A stretch of 64,000 nt of DNA from an uncultured Polaribacter sp. (GCF_947503855.1 NZ_CANNFF010000006.1:1-64000); one strand, 5' to 3'; positions 44,003 to 54,453 are shown, counted from the stretch's first letter. Numbers and translations are program-made. The notes: generated from the letters alone by a model not told the origin.

Positions 44003-44755
44003 ATGACAAAAATATCGGCAATTATACCCACTTTAAATGAAGAAATTAACATTGCTGATGCAATAAAATCTGTAAGTTTTGCTGATGAAATTATTGTGAT
44101 AGATTCTTTTAGTACAGATAAAACGCTAGCAATAGCAGCCCAACATAATGTAAAAATCATCAAGCGAAAGTTTGATGATTTTTCTTCTCAAAAAAACTTT
44201 GCAATTTCGCAAGCTAAACATAGCTGGATTTATATTTTAGATGCAGATGAAAGGGTTACACCAAAAGTTGAAAAAGAAATTTTAGCTGCCGTTAAAAACC
44301 CCAAAGGATTTGTTGGTTTTTATGTACATAGATCTTTTTATTTTGCAGGAAAACACATAAAGTTTGGTGGTTGCCAAAGTGATAAAGTGGTTCGACTTTT
44401 TCTAAAAGAACATTGTGTTTATGAAGGTGTTGTTCATGAAACTATTGTTTCTAATGGCAAATTAGGTTTTTTTAAAAATAGAATTGAACATTTTTCATAT
44501 AAGAACTTTGATCACTATATTTCTAAAATGAATCATTATGGAGCATTAAGAGCAAAACAATATTTTGAAAAAAGAAAAAGAATTAATTATTTATTCCATA
44601 TTGTTATAAAACCAGCTGCAAGGTTTTGTATTCACTACTTTATTAGGTTAGGATTTCTTGATGGTTTTCCGGGTTATATTTTTGCAAGAGCTCAAGCTTA
44701 TGGTGTGTATTCTAGATATATTAAACTCTGGTTGTTAAAAAGAGGAATCAATTAA
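44003..44755 (+). CDS. Family 2 glycosyltransferase (LPS core type)
   Basis: 250 aa, GT-A fold. It starts ISAIIPTLNEEINIADAIKSV; IIVIDSFSTDKT and YILDADERVTPKVEKEIL give the nucleotide-sugar and DxD-like site. A hydrophobic C-terminal amphipathic region suggests membrane association. This resembles the WaaE/KdtX group adding sugars to the LPS core. Next to dapD by 13 nt. The acceptor is unknown. Confidence 0.88.
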   Translation: MTKISAIIPTLNEEINIADAIKSVSFADEIIVIDSFSTDKTLAIAAQHNVKIIKRKFDDFSSQKNFAISQAKHSWIYILDADERVTPKVEKEILAAVKNPKGFVGFYVHRSFYFAGKHIKFGGCQSDKVVRLFLKEHCVYEGVVHETIVSNGKLGFFKNRIEHFSYKNFDHYISKMNHYGALRAKQYFEKRKRINYLFHIVIKPAARFCIHYFIRLGFLDGFPGYIFARAQAYGVYSRYIKLWLLKRGIN

Positions 44756-44758
44756 TAA

Positions 44759-45505
44759 TTATTGATTTTTATAGAAGATATAGTTTCGAATACATCTTTG
44801 TAATTTATAAGTTAATAATGCAATTAGTTGCCAAAAAGGACGCATAATTTCTCGGATTGCTTTTTTCCAAACAATCATATTATTTTGTTGAATTGTACTG
44901 CCTCCCATTTGTTTGTCAATACTTTTTACATATTGCTTATTTGTAGTATACAATGGCACTTTATGCTTGTAAACATCTTGTTTCATTACATCTATAGGAG
45001 CATAGTAATCACTTAAATTTTTAGAAAGTTTTGCTGTTGCATCTTTACCTATAATCTGACCAATCATTAGTACAGGAGGCATTAAAAACTTTGTGATTAA
45101 TTCATCTTTTTTTAAAGGAATAAACCCTTTTTTACCAGAAATATCTAAAAAAGCATTGGTTGTTATTTGAGATAAAAGTTGTTCTAAATCTTTAAAAAAA
45201 TCTTCATGAATTAAAGCGTCATCCTCTAAAACAATAGAAAAATCTTCAGATTGTTTAGATAGGAATTTCCATAATTTAAAATGGGTTAAGCAAATTCCTA
45301 TTTCTCCATCATTTGGATATGGAAAATGAGCTAAAATGTTATGTTTTTTTTTTTCTTTTTTTAGAAACTCTTTATCAAGTTCTTTCCCATAAATAGCAGA
45401 AACTCTTGTAATTGGAATATTCATTTTTTTAAATTGATTTTCCATAAAATCTCTACGTTGAACACTTTTGTCTAAGTTTATGTAATATACTTTAAATGAA
45501 CTCAT
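44759..45505 (-). CDS. Family 25 glycosyltransferase
   Basis: 248 aa from the ATG at 45505, which overlaps the upstream stop as ATGA. A longer frame with MDKN from 45517 is less likely. It starts MSSFKVYYINLDKSVQRRDF and has SIVLEDDALIHEDF, the family's EDD metal site. GT25 members transfer galactose or related sugars in LPS and capsule. It is coupled to the preceding fucosyltransferase-like gene. Confidence 0.87.
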   Translation of the reverse strand: MSSFKVYYINLDKSVQRRDFMENQFKKMNIPITRVSAIYGKELDKEFLKKEKKKHNILAHFPYPNDGEIGICLTHFKLWKFLSKQSEDFSIVLEDDALIHEDFFKDLEQLLSQITTNAFLDISGKKGFIPLKKDELITKFLMPPVLMIGQIIGKDATAKLSKNLSDYYAPIDVMKQDVYKHKVPLYTTNKQYVKSIDKQMGGSTIQQNNMIVWKKAIREIMRPFWQLIALLTYKLQRCIRNYIFYKNQ

Positions 45506-46305
45506 ATTTTTATCCAACTTTTACATGCAACTTCATTTTGTTTATGAACAAACCATTTTTTTGGAGCTATAATGGTTTTGTTTTTATGTCTGTTTAGCCA
45601 AGCTCCCCACCAAGAAAAACTGCTGTTTGCTGTAATATTATGGCTACACAAACTCATTAAGTACATGTCTTCGTGCGGTATTGTTTTGTGTTCTACATAC
45701 GTAGTGTTTTCTAATTTAAGATTTTTTTTTGTCCAAGAAATATCATCTGAAAAAACAAAAAAAGCAACATTTTTATATTTGTTAGTAATAATATTTACTG
45801 CTTCTTTGTAATAGTTTAAACTGCAAGTTCCATGAATTTTATTAGAGTTTTCATCAGTAATATAATCTCCCCTTCTTATATGTATTGAACAGCTAATTTT
45901 ATAACTTTCGATTGCAGTTTTATAATTTTTAGTTGTTTTAGATAATGTAGTTTTTATACTAAATTGTTCTAGTATGGTATTTCTAATGTCTAAAAAATAG
46001 TTTTCTGTTTGAAAATATCCCTTTACATATTCACTTCCTTTTAAATCTATATAGGTTTTATTAAAAAGTAAGTTTTTTTCTTTTATAGTATTAAAAATGT
46101 TTATTTTTTTAAAAAATAGTTTTGTGTTATTTACATATTTTAAATCTATATTAAACTTTTCTAGTTGATAGCCCCCGTGTAATTTATAGCTTTTAAAGCT
46201 AGATATATCTAATTGTACATCAAATCCTTTTTGTTGTAAAGATTTTGCATATGCATATTGAAACATTTGATTTCCTAAACCACCAAGAATTCTAACATTT
46301 ATCAT
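45502..46305 (-). CDS. Alpha-1,2-fucosyltransferase-like enzyme (GT11)
   Basis: 267 aa. It has an N-terminal INVRILGGLGNQMFQYAYAKS, the GDP-fucose-binding motif SIHIRRGDYI and the C-terminal SSFSWWGAWLN, all three GT11 hallmarks. It likely decorates a surface polysaccharide or LPS with fucose. It forms a translationally coupled pair with the GT25 gene. The base composition is more AT-rich than housekeeping neighbours, as expected of glycan genes. Confidence 0.92.
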   Translation of the reverse strand: MINVRILGGLGNQMFQYAYAKSLQQKGFDVQLDISSFKSYKLHGGYQLEKFNIDLKYVNNTKLFFKKINIFNTIKEKNLLFNKTYIDLKGSEYVKGYFQTENYFLDIRNTILEQFSIKTTLSKTTKNYKTAIESYKISCSIHIRRGDYITDENSNKIHGTCSLNYYKEAVNIITNKYKNVAFFVFSDDISWTKKNLKLENTTYVEHKTIPHEDMYLMSLCSHNITANSSFSWWGAWLNRHKNKTIIAPKKWFVHKQNEVACKSWIKI

Positions 46306-46348
46306 ATATCTTTTAATAGAAAAAATTAATTTTTAATAACATCAATAT

Positions 46349-48346
46349 TTATTTTTTCTTGTTGTTAAGGTATAAAAATTTAGTTGAATGATAATAAGCA
46401 GATAAAAGGCTATCCATTTGTTGAGAAATCATTGGTTTCTCTAACTTAATATCAACAATTGAGTTTTTATTTAAATTATACAAGACTGTTTTTTTAGAGA
46501 TGTTTGTTTTCTCAAAATAAAAATTATCTTTCAATAGACCTACAGCTTTCTCCCCTTTATTTTGAGTACAAATAAAGGAAACGTTTTTTGTACTTGTGCT
46601 ATCTAGTAAGTTTCTACCTAAAGTATAATTTGTATAATCAACTTTAGCAATACTTGTAGCAGTTGGAAATACATCTATCAATTTAGCATATTTATCAATA
46701 ACTTGAGGTGTAATAAATTTTGGTGCATTAATAAAGAAGGGTACATGATTTAATTGTATTCCTAAATTAACTTCATTATTTATACTGCCTTTATAGTCTT
46801 TTAAATTGATACTATGATCTCCAAAAAATACAAAAATAGTATTCTCATAATAACCAGCTTCTTTGGTTCTTTCTAAAAAACGAGCAATATTAAAGTCTAA
46901 ATAACGTATTCCGTTTAATTGCCCCAAAGATCTAAAACCACCTTTTAATAGTGTTTCTTGATCAATTTCATCATCAAAAATAGGAGTAAAGCTTTCTTTT
47001 TTATTAGGAACTGTAAAAGGCATGTGGTTGGTAGCTGTTTGAATGTAAGCAATAAAAGGTTTTCCTTTTTCATGTAATTTTTTTAGTACTTTATCAGACT
47101 CTTTAAACAAATCGTAATCATCAATTCCCCAAACATCAGCTCTATTTTCTTCTTCAAAACTACCCTCTTCATAAATTTTTAAATCTTTAATATTCGATTG
47201 AAAAACACCTCTAATATTTGCCCAATTAGCAGAACCGCCTAAAAAATATAACTTTTCATATCCTTTATACTGATCAAAAATAATACGCTGGTCTATAATT
47301 AAAGGGTTTCTAGAGGCCGTTTTTACATCTTCAATATCTGGTAATCCAGTAATACTCGCAAAAACACTACCTGCAGTTCCTGGTTTGTGCACGTAAAATT
47401 TTGAAAAACTCAAACTTTTTTTAATAATAGAGTCCATTTTAGGAGTACTATTTAAAGGGTTTCCATAATAACTCATAGGGGCTGTTCCTGTAGATTCTAA
47501 CATTACATAAACAACATTTGGTTTTTGTTTGTATGGATTATCAAAAGTTACTTTTTTTTCAAAATTAATAGTATCTAAAGGTAAATCTAATTGTTTGGCA
47601 ATTACGGGATAAAAGGTTTTAAACGCTTCCATATTTACACCTTCGCTTCTAAAAGCAAAACTGTCAAAGAAATATAAAACAGGATTTAAACCAAATTGAT
47701 TGATCGTATTATTTTTAGAGAAAAAGGCTTCACTCCACCTTAAAGGATAATGTGTAAAACTGTTATAAACCCCAAAGGATAATAGTAAAAATGTAACAAT
47801 GAAATAAATTGCTTTTATTTTTTTTGTAATTTTTTCCTCTATTTTATTGAATAATTGATAAATAAATTTTGCAAACTTAAATATGATAAAACCAAAAATA
47901 AACAAACCTATTAAGCCTTTGTAAACAGGGTAGCTCTCAACTAAAACCTGAGTAGATATTTTTAAATTACTTAAAAAACGTAAAGAGGATGCATCTAAAC
48001 GAATTCCTAAATACTCATAATATCCAAAATCGAATAAGTAGAAAAGCGTTAAAATTAGATAAGAAAGTAAGAGATAAATGTTGGCTATTTTTTTATAAAC
48101 CGTTCTTTTAAAAAAACGATAATTTGTAATTAGTACAAGGGTTGCTAATGGAAAAAATGTAAGTATCGCTAATTTTAAATCGAATCTGATACCTAGAAAA
48201 AAGGCTTTTTTTAATTCTAAATTTGCATTATTGTTAATATCTAAAAAGAAGAAATAAAATAGAAACCTAAAAAGAACCACAAAAATAAAAAGCACAAAAA
48301 CATTGGTAAAAATGTATTTGATATAGTTGGGAATTTTCTGAAACAT
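46349..48346 (-). CDS. LTA-synthase-like sulfatase-fold membrane protein
   Basis: 665 aa. Five membrane spans occupy about residues 10-200, followed by an extracytoplasmic sulfatase fold. VYVMLESTGTAPMSYYG has the catalytic threonine region of LtaS, GSANWANIRGVF is also seen, and FFGDHSINLKDY supplies metal ligands. The family includes phosphoglycerol and phosphoethanolamine transferases. In a Gram-negative it may modify LPS or glycans with a phospho group; lipoteichoic acid is not expected. TATTTTTG lies 18 nt upstream. Confidence 0.88.
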   Translation of the reverse strand: MFQKIPNYIKYIFTNVFVLFIFVVLFRFLFYFFFLDINNNANLELKKAFFLGIRFDLKLAILTFFPLATLVLITNYRFFKRTVYKKIANIYLLLSYLILTLFYLFDFGYYEYLGIRLDASSLRFLSNLKISTQVLVESYPVYKGLIGLFIFGFIIFKFAKFIYQLFNKIEEKITKKIKAIYFIVTFLLLSFGVYNSFTHYPLRWSEAFFSKNNTINQFGLNPVLYFFDSFAFRSEGVNMEAFKTFYPVIAKQLDLPLDTINFEKKVTFDNPYKQKPNVVYVMLESTGTAPMSYYGNPLNSTPKMDSIIKKSLSFSKFYVHKPGTAGSVFASITGLPDIEDVKTASRNPLIIDQRIIFDQYKGYEKLYFLGGSANWANIRGVFQSNIKDLKIYEEGSFEEENRADVWGIDDYDLFKESDKVLKKLHEKGKPFIAYIQTATNHMPFTVPNKKESFTPIFDDEIDQETLLKGGFRSLGQLNGIRYLDFNIARFLERTKEAGYYENTIFVFFGDHSINLKDYKGSINNEVNLGIQLNHVPFFINAPKFITPQVIDKYAKLIDVFPTATSIAKVDYTNYTLGRNLLDSTSTKNVSFICTQNKGEKAVGLLKDNFYFEKTNISKKTVLYNLNKNSIVDIKLEKPMISQQMDSLLSAYYHSTKFLYLNNKKK

Positions 48347-48363
48347 AAGTTTTAAATATGTTG

Positions 48364-48371
48364 CAAAAATA
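48364..48371 (-). promoter_or_regulatory. -7 promoter box of the LTA-synthase-like gene
   Basis: The minus strand reads TATTTTTG, 18 nt before the start codon. Confidence 0.45.
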
Positions 48372-48496
48372 CTATTTTTAGAATTGTTGTGTAAACTATT
48401 TTAGACTTTAAAAATCAAAATATAATGTTTGAAAAGACTCCATTTATGTTGGTGAAAAATCAATCATAAATAGTTAAACAAATAAGATAACCAATT

Positions 48497-48526
48497 TTGA
48501 CAGGAGTTTATTAAATGGTAGATTTG
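48497..48526 (+). promoter_or_regulatory. Promoter of the tRNA nucleotidyltransferase gene
   Basis: TTG (48497-48499), 19 nt, TAGATTTG (48519-48526) is a full match to the flavobacterial consensus, about 43 nt before the ATG at 48569. Confidence 0.6.
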
Positions 48527-48568
48527 CATCAAAATAAATAATAGTATTCAATTTTTCGACTATAAATA

Positions 48569-49972
48569 ATGAATCATAAAGAAGCTATTTCCTTAGAAAT
48601 TTTCTCAATAATATCAAAAGCATCCAAACAATTAGCTATAGAAAGCTATGCAATTGGTGGTTTTGTTCGCGATTTTTTTCTAAACAGAGGCAATGCAAAA
48701 GATATTGATGTGGTTGCTATTGGAAGTGGTATTGATTTAGCTTTAAAAGTTTCTCAATTATTACCAAATAAACCCAAAGTTCAAGTTTTTAAAACTTATG
48801 GTACTGCCATGTTGCGTTTTAAAGATATAGAAATTGAGTTTGTTGGAGCAAGAAAAGAATCTTATACAGAAGAAAGTAGAAATCCAAAAGTTACCGAAGG
48901 TACTTTAGAAGACGATCAAAACAGAAGAGATTTTACAATCAATGCGTTGGCATTAAGTTTAAACGAAGATAATTTTGGAGAATTGTTGGACCCTTTTAAT
49001 GGGATTCAAGATTTAGAAAAAGGGGTTATTAGAACGCCTCTAAATCCTGATATTACCTATTCTGATGACCCTTTAAGAATGATACGCGCAATACGCTTTG
49101 CTACGCAATTAAACTTTTCTATTGAAGAAAATTCATTGTCTTCAATTACAAAAAATGCAGAGAGGCTAAAAATAATTACAAGAGAAAGAATTATAGACGA
49201 ATTGAATAAAATTCTCTCTGCCCCAAAACCCTCGATAGGATTTTTATTATTAGAAAAAACAACGCTTTTACCACGATTTTTACCAGAATTAACCGACTTA
49301 AAAGGAGTAGAAGAGGTAGAAGGTCAAAAACACAAAGATAATTTTTATCATACTTTAGAGGTGGTAGATAATATTGCAAAAAACACCAGTAATGTATGGT
49401 TACGTTGGGCAGCTTTATTACATGATATTGGTAAAGCCCCCACAAAGAAATTTAATAAAAAAGTAGGGTGGACGTTTCATGCACACGAATTTGTGGGTGC
49501 TAAAATGGTTTACAAATTATTTAAAAGATTAAAAATGCCATTGAATAATAAAATGAAATTTGTTCAAAAAATGGTATTGTTAAGTTCAAGACCCATTGTG
49601 CTGGCAAGTGATGTTACAGATTCTGCCGTAAGACGTTTGGTTTTTGATGCAGGTGATGATATCAATGATTTGATGACATTGTGTGAGGCTGATATTACCA
49701 CTAAAAATCCAAAGAAATTCAATCGCTATCATAAAAATTTTGAGTTAGTTCGTGAGAAGATTAAAGAAGTAGAAGAACGAGATAGAGTGCGTAATTTTCA
49801 GCCGCCAATTTCTGGTGAAGAAATTATGAAAGCTTTTAATTTAAAACCCTGTAGAGAAATTGGCCAAATAAAAGAAGCTATAAAAAACGCAATTTTAGAT
49901 GGTGAAATACCAAATGAACATAAAGCTTCATTTGATTTTATGCTTGATAAAGGAAAGGAATTAGGTTTATAA
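48569..49972 (+). CDS. CCA tRNA nucleotidyltransferase with HD domain
   Basis: 467 aa. The nucleotidyltransferase head has ESYAIGGFVRDFFLNRGNAKDIDVV (GG...RD and DxD), the second part NRRDFTINALALS and DPLRMIRAIRFATQL bind tRNA, and an HD domain follows (RWAALLHDIGKAPTK). It adds or repairs the 3' CCA end of tRNAs. A full promoter lies upstream and the gene is monocistronic. Confidence 0.94.
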   Translation: MNHKEAISLEIFSIISKASKQLAIESYAIGGFVRDFFLNRGNAKDIDVVAIGSGIDLALKVSQLLPNKPKVQVFKTYGTAMLRFKDIEIEFVGARKESYTEESRNPKVTEGTLEDDQNRRDFTINALALSLNEDNFGELLDPFNGIQDLEKGVIRTPLNPDITYSDDPLRMIRAIRFATQLNFSIEENSLSSITKNAERLKIITRERIIDELNKILSAPKPSIGFLLLEKTTLLPRFLPELTDLKGVEEVEGQKHKDNFYHTLEVVDNIAKNTSNVWLRWAALLHDIGKAPTKKFNKKVGWTFHAHEFVGAKMVYKLFKRLKMPLNNKMKFVQKMVLLSSRPIVLASDVTDSAVRRLVFDAGDDINDLMTLCEADITTKNPKKFNRYHKNFELVREKIKEVEERDRVRNFQPPISGEEIMKAFNLKPCREIGQIKEAIKNAILDGEIPNEHKASFDFMLDKGKELGL

Positions 49973-49976
49973 CAAG

Positions 49977-50870
49977 CTAAATTATACTATAGAATGATGA
50001 AATCATCAATTTTACATATTTTTTTACCCAACCAAATAAAATTACAAAAAATACAATCATATATCTTAATGGTAAAGGCTTATATTTCTTGTGCCATCGC
50101 TCAAAAGACATATAATCAAAAGCACTAGAAAATAACTTTAGACCTCTAATGCTAGGTTTTTCACCAAGATATTTTATACCTTTTCTAGTTTTATTTAAGT
50201 GTCTAAATTCTATTTCATTTTTATGAAATTTTGAAACATAATTACCATATAATTCATATTCGCTAAAACCACTTTTACTTAAATTTTCTGAAGTAATATT
50301 GTCTAAAATATCTAACCACCAAGTTTCTTTTTTAGATATTTTATTTAAAATAGTTATAACTAACTTTTTATTAAAAACTAAATGTTCTGCAATAAAAGAA
50401 AAACTTACTTGTTTTTTTAAGTCTAAAATTTTTTCAATAATTTCAAAATATGGCTCATGAAATTCCTTGTTTTTTTCAAAATATATTTTATTATTTTGTG
50501 TAAAAAAGTTGATAGGATTTAAAGCAACAGCATCTGCATCCCAAACTAAATATAAATTACTTATAAAGTGTAATTTAGAAACGCTTAATTTTAAAAACTG
50601 TTGAAAATACCAACCTGCCCTTTCAGGATTTTCATTTCTATTTTTAAAGTACTCTTTAATATTATCTAAAGTTAAGTGTTTACAAATTTCATCTTCATCT
50701 AAACAAGTTATCTTACCTTTAAATGTGCTTTCTAACTCTTTGAAGTTAGATTTTTTAGTTAGAATATATATCTTATCGTAAGAAATATTAGATATAATTG
50801 ATGGTATTGTTCGAGTAATTGCTATTGACAATAAACTTGTTTTTAAAGGAATAACAACATCAAAATTCAT
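49977..50870 (-). CDS. DUF6492-type glycosyltransferase-like protein
   Basis: 297 aa. It starts MNFDVVIPLKTSLLSIAITRTIPSI and contains NPERAGWYFQQFLKLSVSK and LVWDADAVALNPI, a GT-A-like fold with a DAD metal site. This fits the DUF6492 family of presumed glycan enzymes. A C-terminal hydrophobic stretch (YMIVFFVILFGWVKKYVKLMI) suggests membrane attachment. It follows the ABC exporter gene by 38 nt and may be cotranscribed. Substrate unknown. Confidence 0.75.
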   Translation of the reverse strand: MNFDVVIPLKTSLLSIAITRTIPSIISNISYDKIYILTKKSNFKELESTFKGKITCLDEDEICKHLTLDNIKEYFKNRNENPERAGWYFQQFLKLSVSKLHFISNLYLVWDADAVALNPINFFTQNNKIYFEKNKEFHEPYFEIIEKILDLKKQVSFSFIAEHLVFNKKLVITILNKISKKETWWLDILDNITSENLSKSGFSEYELYGNYVSKFHKNEIEFRHLNKTRKGIKYLGEKPSIRGLKLFSSAFDYMSFERWHKKYKPLPLRYMIVFFVILFGWVKKYVKLMISSFYSII

Positions 50871-50908
50871 GAAAACTAAAGTGTTTATGTGGTGAAAAAA
50901 TGAGTATT

Positions 50909-52738
50909 TTAACTCAAACTTTGCATCGTAACCAATTTATAATATTCTCCTTTATTAGCCAATAAATCTTCATGTTTACCTTGCTCAACTATTTTTCCTT
51001 TCTTTAAAACTACAATTTTATCTGCTTTTTGTATGGTAGATAATCGATGCGCAATTACTAAAGATGTTCTGTTTTGCATCATTTTTTCTAAAGCAACTTG
51101 CACCAATTGTTCAGACTCTGTGTCTAGAGCAGAAGTAGCTTCATCTAAAACCATAATTGGTGGATTTTTTAACACAGCTCTTGCAATAGACAAACGTTGT
51201 TTTTGTCCTCCTGAAAGTGTATTTCCACTATCACCTATATTAGTTAAATATTTTTCTGGTAAATTTTCTATAAATTCTGCTGCATTGGCAATTTCAGAAG
51301 CTTCTTTAATCGCATTATAATGCGCATTCTGACTCCCTAATTTAATGTTGTTTTCAACAGTATCATTAAATAAAATAGAATCTTGAGAAACAATTCCCAT
51401 TAAACCTCGTAAAGATTTTTTAGTAATTTTTTTAATGTTTTGGCCATCAATCAAAACTTCGCCTTTATTTACATCATAGAAACGGGTAATTAAATTGGCT
51501 AATGTAGATTTTCCACTTCCAGATTGTCCAACCAAAGCCACAGTTTCTCCTTTATTTATAGTTAAAGAAAAATCTTTTAAAACATATTCTTTTTTATATT
51601 TAAATGAAATATTTTTAAATTCTATTTGATTATTAAAACCTTCTTTATCAATAGCATTGGGTAAGTCTTTAATATCGTTTTCGGTATTTAAAACACTCAT
51701 AATTCTTTCTGCAGATGCCTCACCTTTTTGAATGTTGTAAAATGTAGTAGTAATTAATTTAATAGGGTTTAAAACGGTGTAAAATAGCACAATGTACCCC
51801 ATAAATTCATCAGGTTGTAAACTACTTGTGTTCGATAAAACTTCTGTTCCTCCATACCAAAGAATAGCAATAATGGTTGCAGCGCCTAAAAACTCACTCA
51901 TAGGAGAAGCTAAGGTTTGTCTATGAAAAACACTGGTCATTAATTGTTTAAAACTTAAAGTAGAATTGTTAAATTTTTTCTCAATTACATTTTCTGCATT
52001 GAACCCCTTTATAATTCTTAAGCCTGTTAAAGTTTCTTCAATAAAAGATAAAAAAGTACCCGTTTCTTTTTGGGCTTTTATAGATTTTGCTTTTAACTTT
52101 TTACTTATCGATGATATGATAAAACCAGATACAGGTAGTAAAATAAAAACAAATAAGGTTAGTTTTACACTCATAAACAGCATAATTGAAATTGCAATTA
52201 TTACAGTTAGTGGTTCTCTAACTATGGTTTCTATAGAGGTTAATATAGAATTTTCTACTTCTTGTACATCAGAAGTCATACGTGCAATAATGTCTCCTTT
52301 TCTTTTTTCAGAAAAATAAGAAATAGGTAATTCAACTATTTTATGATAGAGATTATCTCTTAAATCTTTTACAACACCGGTTCTTAAAAATGTAATTACG
52401 TATGAAGCTAAATATCTAAATAAATTTTTTAAAAAGAATAACGATATTGCAAGTAAACATATAAAAACGAGTGTTTTAATATTACCTTCACTTGCTATTT
52501 TTTCTGAAATATAATAGTAAAAACTATCTTTTAAATAGGCACCTAAACCTAGTAAATTTTCATAAACAGGTTTTACAACTACTTTTTTATCAGTTTCAAA
52601 TAAAATACCTAAAACAGGTATAAAAGCTAAAACAGAAAGTACATTAAAAATGGCATAAAGAATATTAAATGCAATATTTAGTATTGTAAATTTCCGATAC
52701 TTTTTCTCGTATTTTAAAATGTCTTTAAAATACCCCAT
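50909..52738 (-). CDS. MsbA-like ABC exporter (fused permease and ATPase)
   Basis: 609 aa. Six membrane helices over about residues 20-330 are followed by an ATPase domain with Walker A GQSGSGKSTLANL, Q-loop SQDSILFND, signature LSGGQKQRLSIARA and Walker B PIMVLDEATSALD. Close in form to MsbA/lipid A or other lipid-linked exporters, so it may flip a lipid-anchored glycan. Its start overlaps the upstream mutase stop by one base (TAATG). Confidence 0.92.
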   Translation of the reverse strand: MGYFKDILKYEKKYRKFTILNIAFNILYAIFNVLSVLAFIPVLGILFETDKKVVVKPVYENLLGLGAYLKDSFYYYISEKIASEGNIKTLVFICLLAISLFFLKNLFRYLASYVITFLRTGVVKDLRDNLYHKIVELPISYFSEKRKGDIIARMTSDVQEVENSILTSIETIVREPLTVIIAISIMLFMSVKLTLFVFILLPVSGFIISSISKKLKAKSIKAQKETGTFLSFIEETLTGLRIIKGFNAENVIEKKFNNSTLSFKQLMTSVFHRQTLASPMSEFLGAATIIAILWYGGTEVLSNTSSLQPDEFMGYIVLFYTVLNPIKLITTTFYNIQKGEASAERIMSVLNTENDIKDLPNAIDKEGFNNQIEFKNISFKYKKEYVLKDFSLTINKGETVALVGQSGSGKSTLANLITRFYDVNKGEVLIDGQNIKKITKKSLRGLMGIVSQDSILFNDTVENNIKLGSQNAHYNAIKEASEIANAAEFIENLPEKYLTNIGDSGNTLSGGQKQRLSIARAVLKNPPIMVLDEATSALDTESEQLVQVALEKMMQNRTSLVIAHRLSTIQKADKIVVLKKGKIVEQGKHEDLLANKGEYYKLVTMQSLS

Positions 52739-54453
52739 TAATTCAAGTTCATTTCTTTAATAATGCGTTGTATTTTAGCATCCAATTCAGCCTCCGTTTT
52801 TCTAGCATTTTCTATACTTTCTAACGATGTATTAACACTAAAGTAAAATTTTATTTTAGGCTCTGTACCACTTGGTCTTGCAGCTACCCTTGTGCCATTT
52901 TCTGTTTGATAAATTAAAACATTAGACTTTGGTAAATCTATATTCTTATTCTCACCAGAAATTAAATTATATTCTACAGATTCTTGATAATCAGAAAGTG
53001 TTTTTACTTTTTCCCCATCAATATTTTTTAGTGGATTTACACGCATATCACTCATCATTTTCTGAATTTTAGCAGCACCATCCATTCCTTTTTTAGTAAT
53101 TGAGATTAAGTGTTCTTTATAAAAAGCGTTTTTTGTGTAAATTTTTAATAATTCTTTGTAAAAAGAGCTCCCATTTTGCTTTGCATATGCGGCAACTTCA
53201 CAAGCTAAAAGAGTGGCAGTAACGGCATCTTTATCTCTTACAAAATCGCCAACCATATACCCAAAACTTTCTTCACCACCACCAATAAAATCTAGTTCAG
53301 GAAAATCGCGAACCATTTTAGCAATCCACTTAAACCCAGTTAAACCAATTTTGGTGTCTACACCATAATTAGCGGCAACATTGTTTACCAATTCTGTAGA
53401 AACAATTGTAGAACCTATAAATTGTTTTCCATTAATTTTGCCTTCTTGTTTCCATTTTTTCAAAAGAAATTCAGTCATTACAACCATGGTCTGGTTTCCA
53501 TTCATCAATTTCATGTTTCCATCTAAATCTCTAACAGCAACACCTAATCTATCACAATCTGGATCTGTACCAATTACAATATCTGCCCCAATTTTATTCG
53601 CTAAATTGGTTGCCATTTGTAATGCTTCTGGTTCTTCTGGATTTGGAGATTTTACCGTAGGAAAGTCTCCATCTGGAGTTTTTTGCTCTTCTACAATATG
53701 CACGTCTGTATAACCAGCTTTAGCCAAAGCATCTGGTATAGATACGATTGATGTACCATGTAAAGAAGTAAATACTATTTTTAGGTTTTTTCTATCAATA
53801 TTTTCTGCTAAAGAGCCATTTTTTACGGAAGCTTCAATAAATGCATCATCTACATTTTTACCTATTTCTTCTATTAAATCTTCGTTTGCATTAAAGTTGA
53901 TTTCAGAAAAATCCAATTCATTTACTTTGTTTATAATACCATTATCATGTGGAGGAACAATTTGTCCTCCATCAGCCCAATATACTTTATAACCATTATA
54001 TTCTGGTGGATTATGGGAGGCTGTTAATACAATACCAGCATCGCAATTTAAATGACGAACAGCAAAAGATAATTCTGGTGTTGGTCTTAAATTTTCAAAT
54101 ACATATACTTTAATCTGATTGGCAGATAAAACATCTGCAACAATTTTGGCAAACTTTTTACTGTTGTGTCTGCAATCATAAGCAATTACAACACTTTTTT
54201 GATCTTTTGTAACGTTTTCTATAATATAATTAGACAAGCCTTGTGTAGCTCTTCCCAAAGTGTATTTATTAATTCTGTTGGTTCCTGCACCCATAGTTCC
54301 ACGCATACCACCTGTACCAAATTCCATGTCTTTATAGAAGCTGTCTTCTAAATCTTTTGGGTTAGAATTTAGTAAATCTTGTACTTCTTTTTGAGTTTCA
54401 CTGTCAAAAGTAGCTGTTAACCAGTGTTTTGCTTTGTCTAAAATTTCGCTCAT
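52738..54453 (-). CDS. Phospho-sugar mutase (phosphoglucomutase/phosphomannomutase)
   Basis: 571 aa, the long form. The phosphoserine loop is GIVLTASHNPPEYNGYKVYW, the metal loop is IGTDPDCDRLGV, the sugar loop is GGGEESFGYMVG and the phosphate-binding loop is RPSGTEPKIKFYF. It interconverts hexose 1- and 6-phosphates feeding glycan synthesis. TATATTTG lies 33 nt before the start. It is coupled to the exporter gene. Confidence 0.94.
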   Translation of the reverse strand: MSEILDKAKHWLTATFDSETQKEVQDLLNSNPKDLEDSFYKDMEFGTGGMRGTMGAGTNRINKYTLGRATQGLSNYIIENVTKDQKSVVIAYDCRHNSKKFAKIVADVLSANQIKVYVFENLRPTPELSFAVRHLNCDAGIVLTASHNPPEYNGYKVYWADGGQIVPPHDNGIINKVNELDFSEINFNANEDLIEEIGKNVDDAFIEASVKNGSLAENIDRKNLKIVFTSLHGTSIVSIPDALAKAGYTDVHIVEEQKTPDGDFPTVKSPNPEEPEALQMATNLANKIGADIVIGTDPDCDRLGVAVRDLDGNMKLMNGNQTMVVMTEFLLKKWKQEGKINGKQFIGSTIVSTELVNNVAANYGVDTKIGLTGFKWIAKMVRDFPELDFIGGGEESFGYMVGDFVRDKDAVTATLLACEVAAYAKQNGSSFYKELLKIYTKNAFYKEHLISITKKGMDGAAKIQKMMSDMRVNPLKNIDGEKVKTLSDYQESVEYNLISGENKNIDLPKSNVLIYQTENGTRVAARPSGTEPKIKFYFSVNTSLESIENARKTEAELDAKIQRIIKEMNLN

